This document shows, piece after piece, positions 38,863 to 47,592 of a stretch of 64,000 nucleotides of DNA. The notes beneath the pieces were generated by a model. The model ran no database searches. It was not told the origin of the DNA and saw nothing but the letters and a program-made list of their open reading frames with translations. The position numbers were made by a program, and so were the translations under genes. Origin of the DNA: an uncultured Pirellulaceae bacterium (GTDB taxonomy: Bacteria; Planctomycetota; Planctomycetia; Pirellulales; Pirellulaceae); assembly GCA_905480545.1 (NCBI GenBank), contig CAJQQR010000026.1, positions 39,093 to 103,092 of the forward strand, given 5' to 3'. Position 1 is the first letter of the stretch. Each line of letters opens with the position of its first letter.

Positions 38863-40851
38863 ATGGCGAATGAAAAGGTAGTTGTTGTTGGTGGTGGTCT
38901 CGCTGGCCTTTCAGCAACAATGAAACTTTGTGAACTTGGTGCCAACGTTGATCTTGTCAGCCTTGTTCCGGTGAAAAGATCACATAGTGTTTGTGCTCAA
39001 GGTGGCATCAACAGCTGCAATGACCAAACACGGCAAATCGGTGACAGTGAATGGTCGCACCTTGACGATACGGTTTACGGCGGTGACTTCTTAAACAACC
39101 AACCTCCTGTCAAGGAGATGGCATATTGGGCCCCGAAAGTCATTGATTTAATGGATCGTCTCGGCGTGACTTTCAACCGCACGCACGAAGGGTTTTTGGA
39201 CAGACGCCGTTTCGGTGGAACTCTGTACAAGCGAACCGCATTCGCTGGTGCAACGACCGGACAGCAATTACTCTACGCGTTGGATGAGCAAGTTCGCCGT
39301 TGGGAAGCAGCAGGCAAGGTCAATAAGTTTGAGGCTTGGGATTTCCTCGGTCCGATGCTGGATGACAATGGAACCTGCCGTGGGTGTATCGCCCAAAACC
39401 TCAACACAATGGAAATCCGCTCGTTCCCAGCCGACGCTGTTGTCGTTGCCTCGGGCGGCCCCGGCTTGATTTACGGCCGCTCGACCATGTCGGTAATGTG
39501 CAATGGAAGTGCGGCCAGTCGAATCGCCAAAGCAGGCGTGAAATACGCCAATGGCGAGTTTATTCAAGTTCATCCAACCGCGATCCCAGGCGCGGACAAA
39601 CTTCGCTTGATGAGTGAATCAGCTCGCGGTGAAGGTGGTCGTGTATGGGTTCCGCGAAAGGGACAAGATCCACGAGATCCGAAGTCCATTCCAGAATCGG
39701 ATCGATATTACTTTCTGGAGGAACGATACCCGGAATACGGAAACCTGGTCCCCCGTGACATTGCGACTCGTGAGATTTTCGACATCTGTGTCAACGAAGG
39801 ACTCAGCGTTGAAGCGGGACGCCAATGCGTTTACCTCGATTTGACGCACATTCCACGAGCAGAGCTTGATCGTAAGCTTGGTGGAATCATGGAAATCTAC
39901 GAAAAGTTTCAGGGGGTTGATCCACGGGATGTTCCGATGAAAATCTTCCCAGCGGTCCACTATTCGATGGGTGGCGTTTGGGTTGATTTTGAGAAGTCAT
40001 CTGACGGTGGCTTGGTTGCAGGATCGCCTCGCAATCAGCAAACCAATGTTCCCGGACTTTTTGCAATTGGTGAGTGCGATTATCAGTATCACGGTGCAAA
40101 CCGACTGGGCGCCAATTCACTACTGAGCTGCATCTTCTCCGGACTGTTTACCGCTCCAGGTGTCCTCAATTATTTAAGTTCATCCAAGGGCCTAGGTGAG
40201 GACAAAACAACCTCGCTTTGCAACGATGAGATTGCCAAACACAAAGAACGGCATGAGAGCTTGTTGAGCCAGACTGGCGGTGAGAATCCGTACATGATTC
40301 ATCGTGAGTTGGGTGACGTCATGACCAAGGCTGCTACGGTTGTTCGTCGAAATGAACAGCTTGAAAAAGCTTATGAAACCGTCTGCGACCTTGCGGAACG
40401 GGCGAATAAATCATCGCTGGCGGACACTGGCTCGTGGACAAACCAAAACGTCGTGTTCACCAAGTCATTGATCGACATGTTCCCACTAGCAAAGGCTCTT
40501 GTGAAAGGTGCACTGCAAAGGGACGAATGTCGCGGCGCGCACTACAAACCGGATTTCGCGATGCCACCTCTGCAATCGACCGACGATGCAGGACGCCGAC
40601 AAGAGGCGGAGAAATGGTGTGACAAATTCCAAGCAAATATCGACAAATGGTTAAAGACGACCGTTGCCGATCTCACCACGGGTGAACCGAAGATCACCTA
40701 CGAAGCGATCGATACCTCCAGCATCCCACCTCGACCGCGGCTTTACGGCCTGGTCGGCGCAGAAGTCATCGACGAAGTTTGGAAGGAACGCCAGAGAAAA
40801 GCGGCTGTCGGGAACGCAACTGGTGAAAAATCGCCTCAACCCGTTGCTTGA
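38863..40851 (+). CDS. sdhA: Succinate dehydrogenase flavoprotein subunit
   Basis: SdhA oxidises succinate to fumarate with covalent FAD. Length is 662 residues. The FAD-binding start VVVVGGGLAGLSATMKLCE is at residues 6-24, and the covalent flavin His is probably His41 in RSHSVCAQGGIN. The substrate region reads QVHPTAIPG, then ARGEGGRVW and LPxxY-like NLVPRDIATREIF. HYSMGGVWVD and ANRLGANSLL complete the family pattern. It belongs to the FrdA/SdhA group that pairs with cytochrome b558 anchors. It is the middle gene of sdhCAB, cytoplasmic face of the membrane. Confidence 0.97.
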   Translation: MANEKVVVVGGGLAGLSATMKLCELGANVDLVSLVPVKRSHSVCAQGGINSCNDQTRQIGDSEWSHLDDTVYGGDFLNNQPPVKEMAYWAPKVIDLMDRLGVTFNRTHEGFLDRRRFGGTLYKRTAFAGATTGQQLLYALDEQVRRWEAAGKVNKFEAWDFLGPMLDDNGTCRGCIAQNLNTMEIRSFPADAVVVASGGPGLIYGRSTMSVMCNGSAASRIAKAGVKYANGEFIQVHPTAIPGADKLRLMSESARGEGGRVWVPRKGQDPRDPKSIPESDRYYFLEERYPEYGNLVPRDIATREIFDICVNEGLSVEAGRQCVYLDLTHIPRAELDRKLGGIMEIYEKFQGVDPRDVPMKIFPAVHYSMGGVWVDFEKSSDGGLVAGSPRNQQTNVPGLFAIGECDYQYHGANRLGANSLLSCIFSGLFTAPGVLNYLSSSKGLGEDKTTSLCNDEIAKHKERHESLLSQTGGENPYMIHRELGDVMTKAATVVRRNEQLEKAYETVCDLAERANKSSLADTGSWTNQNVVFTKSLIDMFPLAKALVKGALQRDECRGAHYKPDFAMPPLQSTDDAGRRQEAEKWCDKFQANIDKWLKTTVADLTTGEPKITYEAIDTSSIPPRPRLYGLVGAEVIDEVWKERQRKAAVGNATGEKSPQPVA

Positions 40852-40922
40852 TTTGATCAGACTACACTTCTTCGATTTAACAGCCGTCATATTTAGAACC
40901 ACTTTTTATTAAGAGCTTTGCC

Positions 40923-41777
40923 ATGATCGCCAACGCAAACAACGACGACGTTACCCCCGTTCGGTTTCGAGTAAAAATCAAACGACAAGATGGTCCCGGC
41001 AAACCATCATATTGGGAAACACACCAAGTTGAATACGAAGAGAACATGAATGTGATCAGCGTATTACAGCGGATTGCAGCGAACGCAAAAACAGCCGACG
41101 GAAAAGGTGTCGCCCCCGTGGCTTGGGACTGCGGCTGCCTCGAAGAGGTTTGCGGATCATGCACCATGGTCATCAACGGCAGAGTGCGTCAATCGTGCTC
41201 AGCGCTGGTGGCGAAACTCCTGAGAGATCAGCCCGACGAAATCACACTTGAACCAATGTCCAAATTCCCTGTTGAGCGGGATCTGGTCGTCTCTCGAAAA
41301 CGCGCTTTCCAAGCCCTGCAAAAGGTCAAGGCATGGGTGCCGGTGGATAGCTACGTCGACATGGGAGCTGGCGAAAAACAGTCTCGAGCCGACCAAGAGA
41401 AATCGTATCCACTAAGTCAGTGCATGACCTGCGGATGCTGCTTGGAGGCCTGCCCTCAATACACGAAAATCGAAGTCCTACGAGAAGACGGGGAGTCTGA
41501 CGCGGATTTCGAGAAGAGACAGGAAGAAGCCAACGCTGCAGGATTTATTGGCGCTCACGCAATTAATCAAGCAATGCTCTTCAATGACAATCCAACTGGG
41601 AAATTTAGCAAAGCCGAACGCTTAGACGCCTTGACCGATCAAGGCGGCATCCAGATGTGTGGCAACGCACAGAATTGTGTTGCCGTTTGCCCAAAAGAAA
41701 TCCCCCTCACTACATCCATTGCTCGGGCAGGACGGTCGGTCACCGTACATCAAATCAAGAAGTGGTTTGACAGCTAG
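40923..41777 (+). CDS. sdhB: Succinate dehydrogenase iron-sulfur subunit
   Basis: SdhB relays electrons from flavin to haem or quinone through three clusters. The 284-residue product has the [2Fe-2S] ligands at Cys72, Cys77, Cys80 and Cys92 (GCLEEVCGSC then RQSC), and Cys70 as an extra Cys. The C-terminal ferredoxin-like part has CMTCGCCLEACPQY and MCGNAQNCVAVCPKEIP for the [4Fe-4S] and [3Fe-4S] clusters. It lies 71 bases after sdhA and ends with a terminator hairpin overlapping its stop codon. Confidence 0.97.
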   Translation: MIANANNDDVTPVRFRVKIKRQDGPGKPSYWETHQVEYEENMNVISVLQRIAANAKTADGKGVAPVAWDCGCLEEVCGSCTMVINGRVRQSCSALVAKLLRDQPDEITLEPMSKFPVERDLVVSRKRAFQALQKVKAWVPVDSYVDMGAGEKQSRADQEKSYPLSQCMTCGCCLEACPQYTKIEVLREDGESDADFEKRQEEANAAGFIGAHAINQAMLFNDNPTGKFSKAERLDALTDQGGIQMCGNAQNCVAVCPKEIPLTTSIARAGRSVTVHQIKKWFDS

Positions 41778-41803
41778 TCGCCGCTTGGCAATCTAGCGTT
41801 TTT
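41773..41803 (+). terminator. Probable terminator of sdhCAB
   Basis: GCTAG at 41773-41777 (overlapping the sdhB stop) pairs with CTAGC at 41793-41797, with an inner GCC/GGC pairing, and GTTTTT follows to 41803. The outer stem is short, so strength is moderate. Confidence 0.55.
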
Positions 41804-42290
41804 CTCCTGCACTCGGGACAGGAAGAACGAAAGAGGCGGGCGGGAGACCGTTTGCGATTTGTGAACATTCATTTTCAACAAGCGGGTTGGAGATGATTAC
41901 TCGTATTAAATGCGGCTGGCAGTTCATAAGCAGTATTCGCTTGGTTCTCTCCAACTGTTTTTCGCTCGGATCTCCCCAATTGTTTGTTATCACAGCAGGA
42001 CAAATGCGAAAATAGGCAACAAGCGAAGCATGGCTAAAGTCGAACAGTTCAACCGTAAACGGAAAATGGTGTGCCGAATTGTCGCATCCGGTTGAAAACC
42101 TTAACAAACACCGTTAAACTCCGCGTTTCAAAAATAAACAACACGCGCAACGGAGTGGCACTCGACAGTAAGTAGTGCTAACGGCGTTTAAGTCATCTTT
42201 TCATGCATAAATCAATGCTGTCGTAAAAGTGATTAAACCTTGCCGTGTTTGCAGTTTTTATCGGTAACATTGCTTCTTACGGATCGATTA
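41804..42290. other. Intergenic region upstream of the pyrophosphatase gene
   Basis: No gene is evident. A second hairpin, TCCTG at 41805-41809 with CAGGA at 41819-41823, lies just after the sdhB terminator. A TTG start at 42240 would extend the pyrophosphatase frame, but I prefer ATG 42291. Confidence 0.45.
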
Positions 42291-44957
42291 ATGTTTCGCG
42301 CATTCGGGTCAAACAAGGGCCGCAACGGCTTATTTCGTCTTGGGTTGGTGGTCTTCACGCTCATTTTTTGTGCCACGATATTTTTCAGTGGTTCTCTTTT
42401 CGGACAGGAGACGACGTCGACTGAATCCGGCGACAACTCAAGTGGCATGTCGTTAGAGTGGGTTTATTGGGGCTTGGTCTTAGCCGCATCATTTGCGGCT
42501 TTAATCCAAGCTCGCATGTTTTATACGGGCATGAAGGAGGCGGATGAAGGAACCGATCGGATGCAAGAGATTGCCGGTTTCGTTCGTGAAGGTGCCACCG
42601 CCTATCTAAAACAGCAGTACAAGGTCGTGTCTATCTTTATGGTGATCGTTGCACTCCTGCTCCTTTGGGCCGGCATTGCTGGCGTCCAGGAACGGTGGGT
42701 TTGGCTTGCGTTTTTAACGGGTGGTTTTTGGTCGGGGCTTGCCGGCTTTATTGGAATGAAAACGGCAACTCAGGCCAGTAATCGTACTGCGGCGGGTGCG
42801 CAAACCTCATTAAATGACGGACTTCAAGTAGCATTCCGAAGCGGTGCTGTAATGGGTTTAACCGTGGTCGGCCTTGGGATGCTGGACATGTCCTTCTGGT
42901 ATCTGGTCCTCAGCTTTGTCTATGGCGACCTTGAAACCGGAATGATCATTAACACAATGCTCTGCTCACTGATGGGTGCGAGTAGCCAAGCACTATTTGC
43001 TCGAGTGGGTGGTGGTATCTTTACCAAAGCGGCCGACGTTGGAGCGGATTTGGTCGGAAAGGTCGAAAAGAACATCCCGGAAGATGACCCGCGTAACCCT
43101 GCGACCATCGCCGACAATGTGGGTGACAATGTTGGTGACGTTGCCGGCATGGGCGCGGATCTTTACGAAAGTTATTGCGGTTCAATCTTGGCAACCGCGG
43201 CTCTGGGAGTTGCTGCCGCTGCATCGAATGCAGACATCGGAATGATCGAAGCGATCTTCTTGCCTCTATTGGTGGCAGCCTTTGGAACTATCATTTCGAT
43301 TGTCGGAATCTATCTCGTTCAAGCAGGCGAAGACGCCAGTCAAAAAGCATTACTTGGGGTGCTTGGTTTTGGAATCAACATGGCAACCGTTGGAGTGATT
43401 GTTCTCGCATTCATTCTTTCCATTTGTTTGCTTGGAACGAAAATTGGAATTGGTGTTGGCTGCAGTATCGTCGTCGGTTTGGCCGCAGGTTGGTTGATCG
43501 GTAAATGGACTGAATACGCAACCAGCGATGAATTTTCTCCGACTCAAAATCTCGCTGGCCAAGCGATTACCGGACCCGCAACAGTCATTATTGGCGGAAT
43601 TGCCGATGGAATGAAAAGCGTTTGGGTTCCAATTCTAATTATTTGTGGTGCAACTCTTGCTGCATTCGGACTTGCCAACGGATGGAACTTTATCGACATC
43701 GACGCATACTCCTTGGGATTGTACGGAATTGGTATCGCAGCTGTGGGCATGCTAAGCACACTCGGCATCACGCTGGCGACCGACGCTTACGGTCCAATTG
43801 CCGACAATGCCGGTGGAAACGCGGAAATGGCTGGATTAGACCCGGTTGTTCGCGAACGAACGGACGCTTTAGACAGCCTTGGAAACACCACTGCGGCGAC
43901 AGGAAAGGGGTTTGCGATTGGATCGGCAGCGTTGACAGCGTTGGCACTGTTGGCGGCTTATGTCGAACAAGTTCGTGTTGGATACGACCGCTGGACGGAA
44001 AGCATAGAAACTCAAGTCGTTGCCGAGACGCTTGAGCCGGGACTCTACAAGGTCACAGACGGCTTCGTCGTTCATGTTGGAGCAAATGCCGACGCCAAAG
44101 AGGGTGATGATTTTGAGAGCACCGGTTACCTGATCATGCCCGAAGCGATGCGAATGCAATCGAAAAGTCGCCGGAAGGAATGGGCAGAGATTCCGTCCAA
44201 TCCGATCACACCGACAAAAATCGAATCAGACATCGTGACTTGGACTGAAATGGATAGCCAGACCAGTGATGAAAAAGTCAAAACGGCAATTTTGACAGAC
44301 ACAAACTCAAGGTTAGTAAAAATTAAGGACGCAACGCTTCCTGATTTTGCACAGTATTACAATGCGTCCCTGTTGAATCCGATGGTCCTCGTGGGAATCT
44401 TCCTGGGCTGCATGGCGACGTTCGTGTTCTGTGCAATGACGATGCAGGCGGTAGGACGTGCAGCGCAGGGAATGGTAGAAGAAGTTCGCCGGCAATTCCG
44501 TGAAAAGCCAGGAATTCTCGACGGTAGTGAGACTCCCGATTACTCTCGTCCTGTAGCAATCAGCACCGTGGCCGCTCAACGAGAAATGCTTTTGCCATCG
44601 CTTTTGGGACTGGTCACGCCTGTCGTGACTGGATTGCTCTTGGGGGTTGGAGGCGTTATCGGCCTTTTGGTGGGAACACTGACTTGTGGTTTCTGCGTCG
44701 CGATTTTCATGGCAAATGCTGGTGGCGCATGGGACAACGCAAAAAAATACATCGAAGCGGGACACCTTGAAAGAGACGGGGTACAGCACGCAAAAGGTTC
44801 GGATGCACACAAAGCAGCCGTGGTAGGCGACACAGTGGGCGATCCGTTTAAGGACACCAGTGGGCCTAGCCTAAATATTTTGATCAAGCTCATGAGTATC
44901 GTCAGCGTCGTCGCGGCAGGTTTTGTTGTTCGATTCTGCCTAATGAACTGGATGTAA
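42291..44957 (+). CDS. hppA: Membrane-bound ion-translocating pyrophosphatase, K+-dependent type
   Basis: The enzyme hydrolyses pyrophosphate and pumps H+ or Na+ across the membrane. From ATG 42291 it has 888 residues, versus about 650-730 for most bacterial members. Extra parts are a signal-peptide-like N terminus ending at SLFGQETT and a loop of about 135 residues (558-695) between membrane segments that is acidic and soluble. The catalytic region [20 protein letters not shown] starts at 249, followed by [16 protein letters not shown]. The sequence [16 protein letters not shown] at 531 has Ala and Gly where K+-independent enzymes have Lys and Thr, so K+ dependence is predicted. Na+ versus H+ specificity cannot be decided. 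A strong terminator follows. Confidence 0.95.
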   Translation: MFRAFGSNKGRNGLFRLGLVVFTLIFCATIFFSGSLFGQETTSTESGDNSSGMSLEWVYWGLVLAASFAALIQARMFYTGMKEADEGTDRMQEIAGFVREGATAYLKQQYKVVSIFMVIVALLLLWAGIAGVQERWVWLAFLTGGFWSGLAGFIGMKTATQASNRTAAGAQTSLNDGLQVAFRSGAVMGLTVVGLGMLDMSFWYLVLSFVYGDLETGMIINTMLCSLMGASSQALFARVGGGIFTKAADVGADLVGKVEKNIPEDDPRNPATIADNVGDNVGDVAGMGADLYESYCGSILATAALGVAAAASNADIGMIEAIFLPLLVAAFGTIISIVGIYLVQAGEDASQKALLGVLGFGINMATVGVIVLAFILSICLLGTKIGIGVGCSIVVGLAAGWLIGKWTEYATSDEFSPTQNLAGQAITGPATVIIGGIADGMKSVWVPILIICGATLAAFGLANGWNFIDIDAYSLGLYGIGIAAVGMLSTLGITLATDAYGPIADNAGGNAEMAGLDPVVRERTDALDSLGNTTAATGKGFAIGSAALTALALLAAYVEQVRVGYDRWTESIETQVVAETLEPGLYKVTDGFVVHVGANADAKEGDDFESTGYLIMPEAMRMQSKSRRKEWAEIPSNPITPTKIESDIVTWTEMDSQTSDEKVKTAILTDTNSRLVKIKDATLPDFAQYYNASLLNPMVLVGIFLGCMATFVFCAMTMQAVGRAAQGMVEEVRRQFREKPGILDGSETPDYSRPVAISTVAAQREMLLPSLLGLVTPVVTGLLLGVGGVIGLLVGTLTCGFCVAIFMANAGGAWDNAKKYIEAGHLERDGVQHAKGSDAHKAAVVGDTVGDPFKDTSGPSLNILIKLMSIVSVVAAGFVVRFCLMNWM

Positions 44958-44985
44958 TCAACAAAGACCATCTATCTTCCATTTA

Positions 44986-45018
44986 AGAGCCGTGAGTGCC
45001 CCTCACGGCTCTTTTTTT
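44986..45018 (+). terminator. Strong rho-independent terminator after hppA
   Basis: GAGCCGTGAG at 44987-44996 pairs with CTCACGGCTC at 45002-45011 around a 5-base loop, then seven T at 45012-45018. Confidence 0.93.
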
Positions 45019-45316
45019 GTAGCAATGCTCAATTTTGATCGGCCGTGATTTTCCGCCCTCAGAATCACGAAACGACGGGTAACGAGTTTAACCGTAGTCG
45101 GGGTTACAGCAATAATACGATGAAAGCATGGGTATTCAGCTATTCCCAGCTTATCCAACCGAAAAATTTTGTTGGAAATCCGCGAAAAGCCGATTATTCT
45201 AAGAGGAACTACTTGCGGAAATATCATACAATTCACGTGTGAAACGAACGTCAGCCAGTATCGTTCCAACTCAGGGGCTACCGGGCGGTATTTCGCCGGA
45301 ATTCAGAGGAGAAGTG

Positions 45317-46231
45317 ATGAAACTTACTCGATTGTTTTTTAATAACCTAGCGGCGGCCACTTTGTTGGCGGTCGTTGCTGCCCCAATGTTCGCAGACGAC
45401 AAACCGACGGAACTTCGGCGAATCACAAAGACGACAGCACCAATTGATGGTGTCGAAGTCGTTGAGATGTTTGACGCAATGAAGAGTGACCAAATTGAGG
45501 TCAAAGTTATTGCACCAAACGTTGAGAAAGCGAACTTGATTGTCAAGAACAACAGCAACAAACCGCTGTCAATCAAAATGCCGGGAGCATTTGCCGGAGT
45601 ACCAGTTCTAGCTCAAGTTGGTGGAGTTGGTGGTGGTGGCGGTGGTCTTGGTGGCGGTGGTCAAGGTGGCGGTGGCTTTGGCGGTGGCGGTCAAGGCGGC
45701 GGCGGTAACCAAGGCTTCGGCGGTGGCGGTGGCGGCGGCCAAGGTGGCGGCGGCTTCGGCGGCGGTGGCGGTGGCTTCGGCGGCGGTGGTGGTCGCGGCG
45801 GCGGCGGCGGTGGTCTTTTCAATATTCCAGCCGGCAAAGAAGGTCGATTGCAGATCGCAATCGTTTGCATGGAGCATGGCAAAAAAGACCCGAATGCACG
45901 TGTCAAATACGAGATCAAACCAATCGAAGCGTTCGCAAAGAATGAAGCCAGTGCTGAAGTTCTAAAAATGATGGCAGACGGCGAGATTCACCGAGACATT
46001 GCTCAGGCCTGTGCTTGGCACCTTGAGAATGGCCTTTCATGGGAAGAACTTGCTTCTAAAGACAAAGTGGTTTCATCATTCGGTGGCTACTCAGAGAAGT
46101 ACTTCTCATTGAAGCAGATTTCTTTCGCGCAGAAAGTCTGTGCTGAAGCTAAATCGCGAGCTGAAGAATTGAAAAAACAAAAATCGAAAGAGAAGGAATA
46201 CAAGGACGATACGAAGTTCCTGAAAAAATAA
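45317..46231 (+). CDS. Secreted Gly-rich protein with helical C-terminal domain
   Basis: ATG 45317 is well supported by AGGAG at 45307-45311, five bases upstream. The 304-residue product has a signal peptide (LLAVVAAPMFADD), a beta-rich segment that may be a small folded domain (VEVVEMFDAMKSDQIEVKVI to KPLSIKMPGAFAG), a poly-Gly stretch with some Gln, Phe and Asn, then a conserved-looking domain with LQIAIVCMEHGKKDPNA and a helical, Lys-rich C terminus. I do not recognise a family. The gene is monocistronic, flanked by terminators. The low-complexity region may be an extended linker or interact with other envelope proteins. Confidence 0.82.
   Translation: MKLTRLFFNNLAAATLLAVVAAPMFADDKPTELRRITKTTAPIDGVEVVEMFDAMKSDQIEVKVIAPNVEKANLIVKNNSNKPLSIKMPGAFAGVPVLAQVGGVGGGGGGLGGGGQGGGGFGGGGQGGGGNQGFGGGGGGGQGGGGFGGGGGGFGGGGGRGGGGGGLFNIPAGKEGRLQIAIVCMEHGKKDPNARVKYEIKPIEAFAKNEASAEVLKMMADGEIHRDIAQACAWHLENGLSWEELASKDKVVSSFGGYSEKYFSLKQISFAQKVCAEAKSRAEELKKQKSKEKEYKDDTKFLKK
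45618..45822 (+). repeat. GGN-rich low-complexity tract coding poly-Gly
   Basis: A 205-base run of GGT/GGC codons with scattered Gln, Phe and Asn codons codes about 68 residues that are mostly Gly. The tract is strongly purine-biased on the + strand and is prone to length change. Confidence 0.8.
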
Positions 46232-46256
46232 TTCTCTCTCGAAGCCAGTATTCTCA

Positions 46257-46288
46257 ACAGGCCGGATTCTTTCCGGCCTGTTTTTTTT
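46257..46288 (+). terminator. Strong rho-independent terminator after the Gly-rich protein gene
   Basis: ACAGGCCGGA-type stem at 46257-46266 pairs with TCCGGCCTGT at 46272-46281, and T runs to 46288. Confidence 0.92.
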
Positions 46289-46570
46289 CTTGAGCAGGCC
46301 CATTCGTTTGATGAGCTTTCGAGACCGCGTGACGCCCGTTGAAATGCGACTCCCTCCAATCCCCATCCAACCGAGGAGCAGCAGCCCTCGTTAGAAATGA
46401 ATACAATCGCTAGCAAGTTGGCTGTTGCCTTGAACACTCGCCCTGCGATTCATTTTATATTTGCCCCGTTTCAATCGATCCTGTAATCGACTTATCCGAA
46501 CCACTTCGCTACTCACCAATATCATAATGATCATGATCAAAATGTTGGAATTCGGAATCGACTGGGTGGG

Positions 46571-46783
46571 ATGAACTTCGCAAACCAAACATTCTTGCTA
46601 TTCCTATCGGTTGTATTTGCCACCGCTTGGATGCCTAGACCGAATTTCAATTTGAGATGGCGTCTCGTCGCACTCATACTGCTGTTCTGCCTAATGCCAG
46701 TGAACTATTTCCTTGGTTACTTTCCAATGGACGGCAAATCCACAGTCATTCAAGTCGTCGATTTCAATGGAACAATTGGCTGA
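46571..46783 (+). CDS. Possible small membrane protein, unknown
   Basis: A 70-residue open frame with two hydrophobic segments (QTFLLFLSVVFATAW and LVALILLFCLMPVNYFLG). It overlaps the next frame by 17 bases (ATG at 46767 inside its end), which suggests coupled translation or a frameshifted single gene. The ribosome-binding site GGTGGG abuts the start and is doubtful. No family recognised. Confidence 0.4.
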   Translation: MNFANQTFLLFLSVVFATAWMPRPNFNLRWRLVALILLFCLMPVNYFLGYFPMDGKSTVIQVVDFNGTIG

Positions 46784-47084
46784 ACTGGCATCATTCGAAT
46801 GGCATTTTTTTCTTTGGTCGCTATTGATAAACAAACTTCGCATCAGCGGCATTCGCGATGTCCCCGTCGTCGTTTTACTTTTACCGTTAATCTTGGCCCA
46901 ATTTCCGGATGCAGAATTCGGTGTCCATAAACAAAGGGGCTGGGATTTGGCGAAGGACCTTCCAAATGAAATTCGTAGTTTCCATTATCCTATTTTCGCA
47001 TCGTACCTTGCGATGGTAGCGGCAAAAAAACTCGCCATCTTGCAGAGAAAAACGGAAACGCTTCCCTTGCTCCAGCAATGTTAG
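46767..47084 (+). CDS. Possible membrane protein, unknown
   Basis: From ATG 46767 this gives about 105 residues with hydrophobic stretches (FFLWSLLI, VPVVVLLLPLILAQF, YPIFASYLAMVAAKKLA). It overlaps the preceding frame at its start and the following frame at its end by seven bases (ATGTTAG). Compact overlaps point to one transcript. No family recognised. Confidence 0.45.
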   Translation: MEQLAELASFEWHFFLWSLLINKLRISGIRDVPVVVLLLPLILAQFPDAEFGVHKQRGWDLAKDLPNEIRSFHYPIFASYLAMVAAKKLAILQRKTETLPLLQQC

Positions 47085-47519
47085 AACGGACTCTCCTCAT
47101 AGCGTCTAATCTTATTGCGATTGATGGTTTGAGCAAAACAATCAAGCGAATCAGCATTCCGACGTACCGAAATATTGGCCGACACGACGATCTTACCTTC
47201 GCTCGTTACATCGAACTATGCTACGGAAAACGATTTGATCAAGATGATTCCGTGAATTTCAATAAAGCTTGGATCAGAAAAAAGCGGGCTTTATCCAGCA
47301 TTTATTTACGGTTGCCATGTATGGGATTAACGCAAACTAGACGATTTCGATCAAATCAAACAGGCTTTTCTAGAGAGCGAGCATCAAACAATAGTCGCCG
47401 GCTTTGTGATTGAAGAATGGAATCAATTCCGGTCTGAACAGAATGGACTAGTAAATCAATTCCAAATCCTGTTTGAATACGAAAAAGATGTTACCGTTTA
47501 TAAACTCGCTGGCAATTGA
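47078..47519 (+). pseudogene. Unknown protein gene with probable frameshift(s)
   Basis: The first frame (from ATG 47078) looks coding, with LTFARYIELCYGKRFDQDDS, then the run of six A at 47278-47283 is followed by less plausible codons. The frame one base earlier reads AGFIQHLFTVAMYGINAN and stops at TAG 47338. A third frame then reads LDDFDQIKQAFLESEHQ and FQILFEYEKDVTVYKLAGN up to TGA 47519. Two single-base losses, or one gain near 47331-47413, would explain this. The A AAA AAG run also fits a -1 slippery site. Sequencing error is possible. Confidence 0.4.
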
Positions 47520-47592
47520 TGACATCTGATCATCCAAAACTGACCTTTTTCTACAAAACAGATCTAGGTAACGAACCTAAGATTGAACGGAA

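Noticed and set aside
45618..45877. Minus-strand and other-frame open frames across Gly/Pro/Ala-rich tracts
   Set aside because: They are antisense or shifted translations of the GGN repeat of the real gene.
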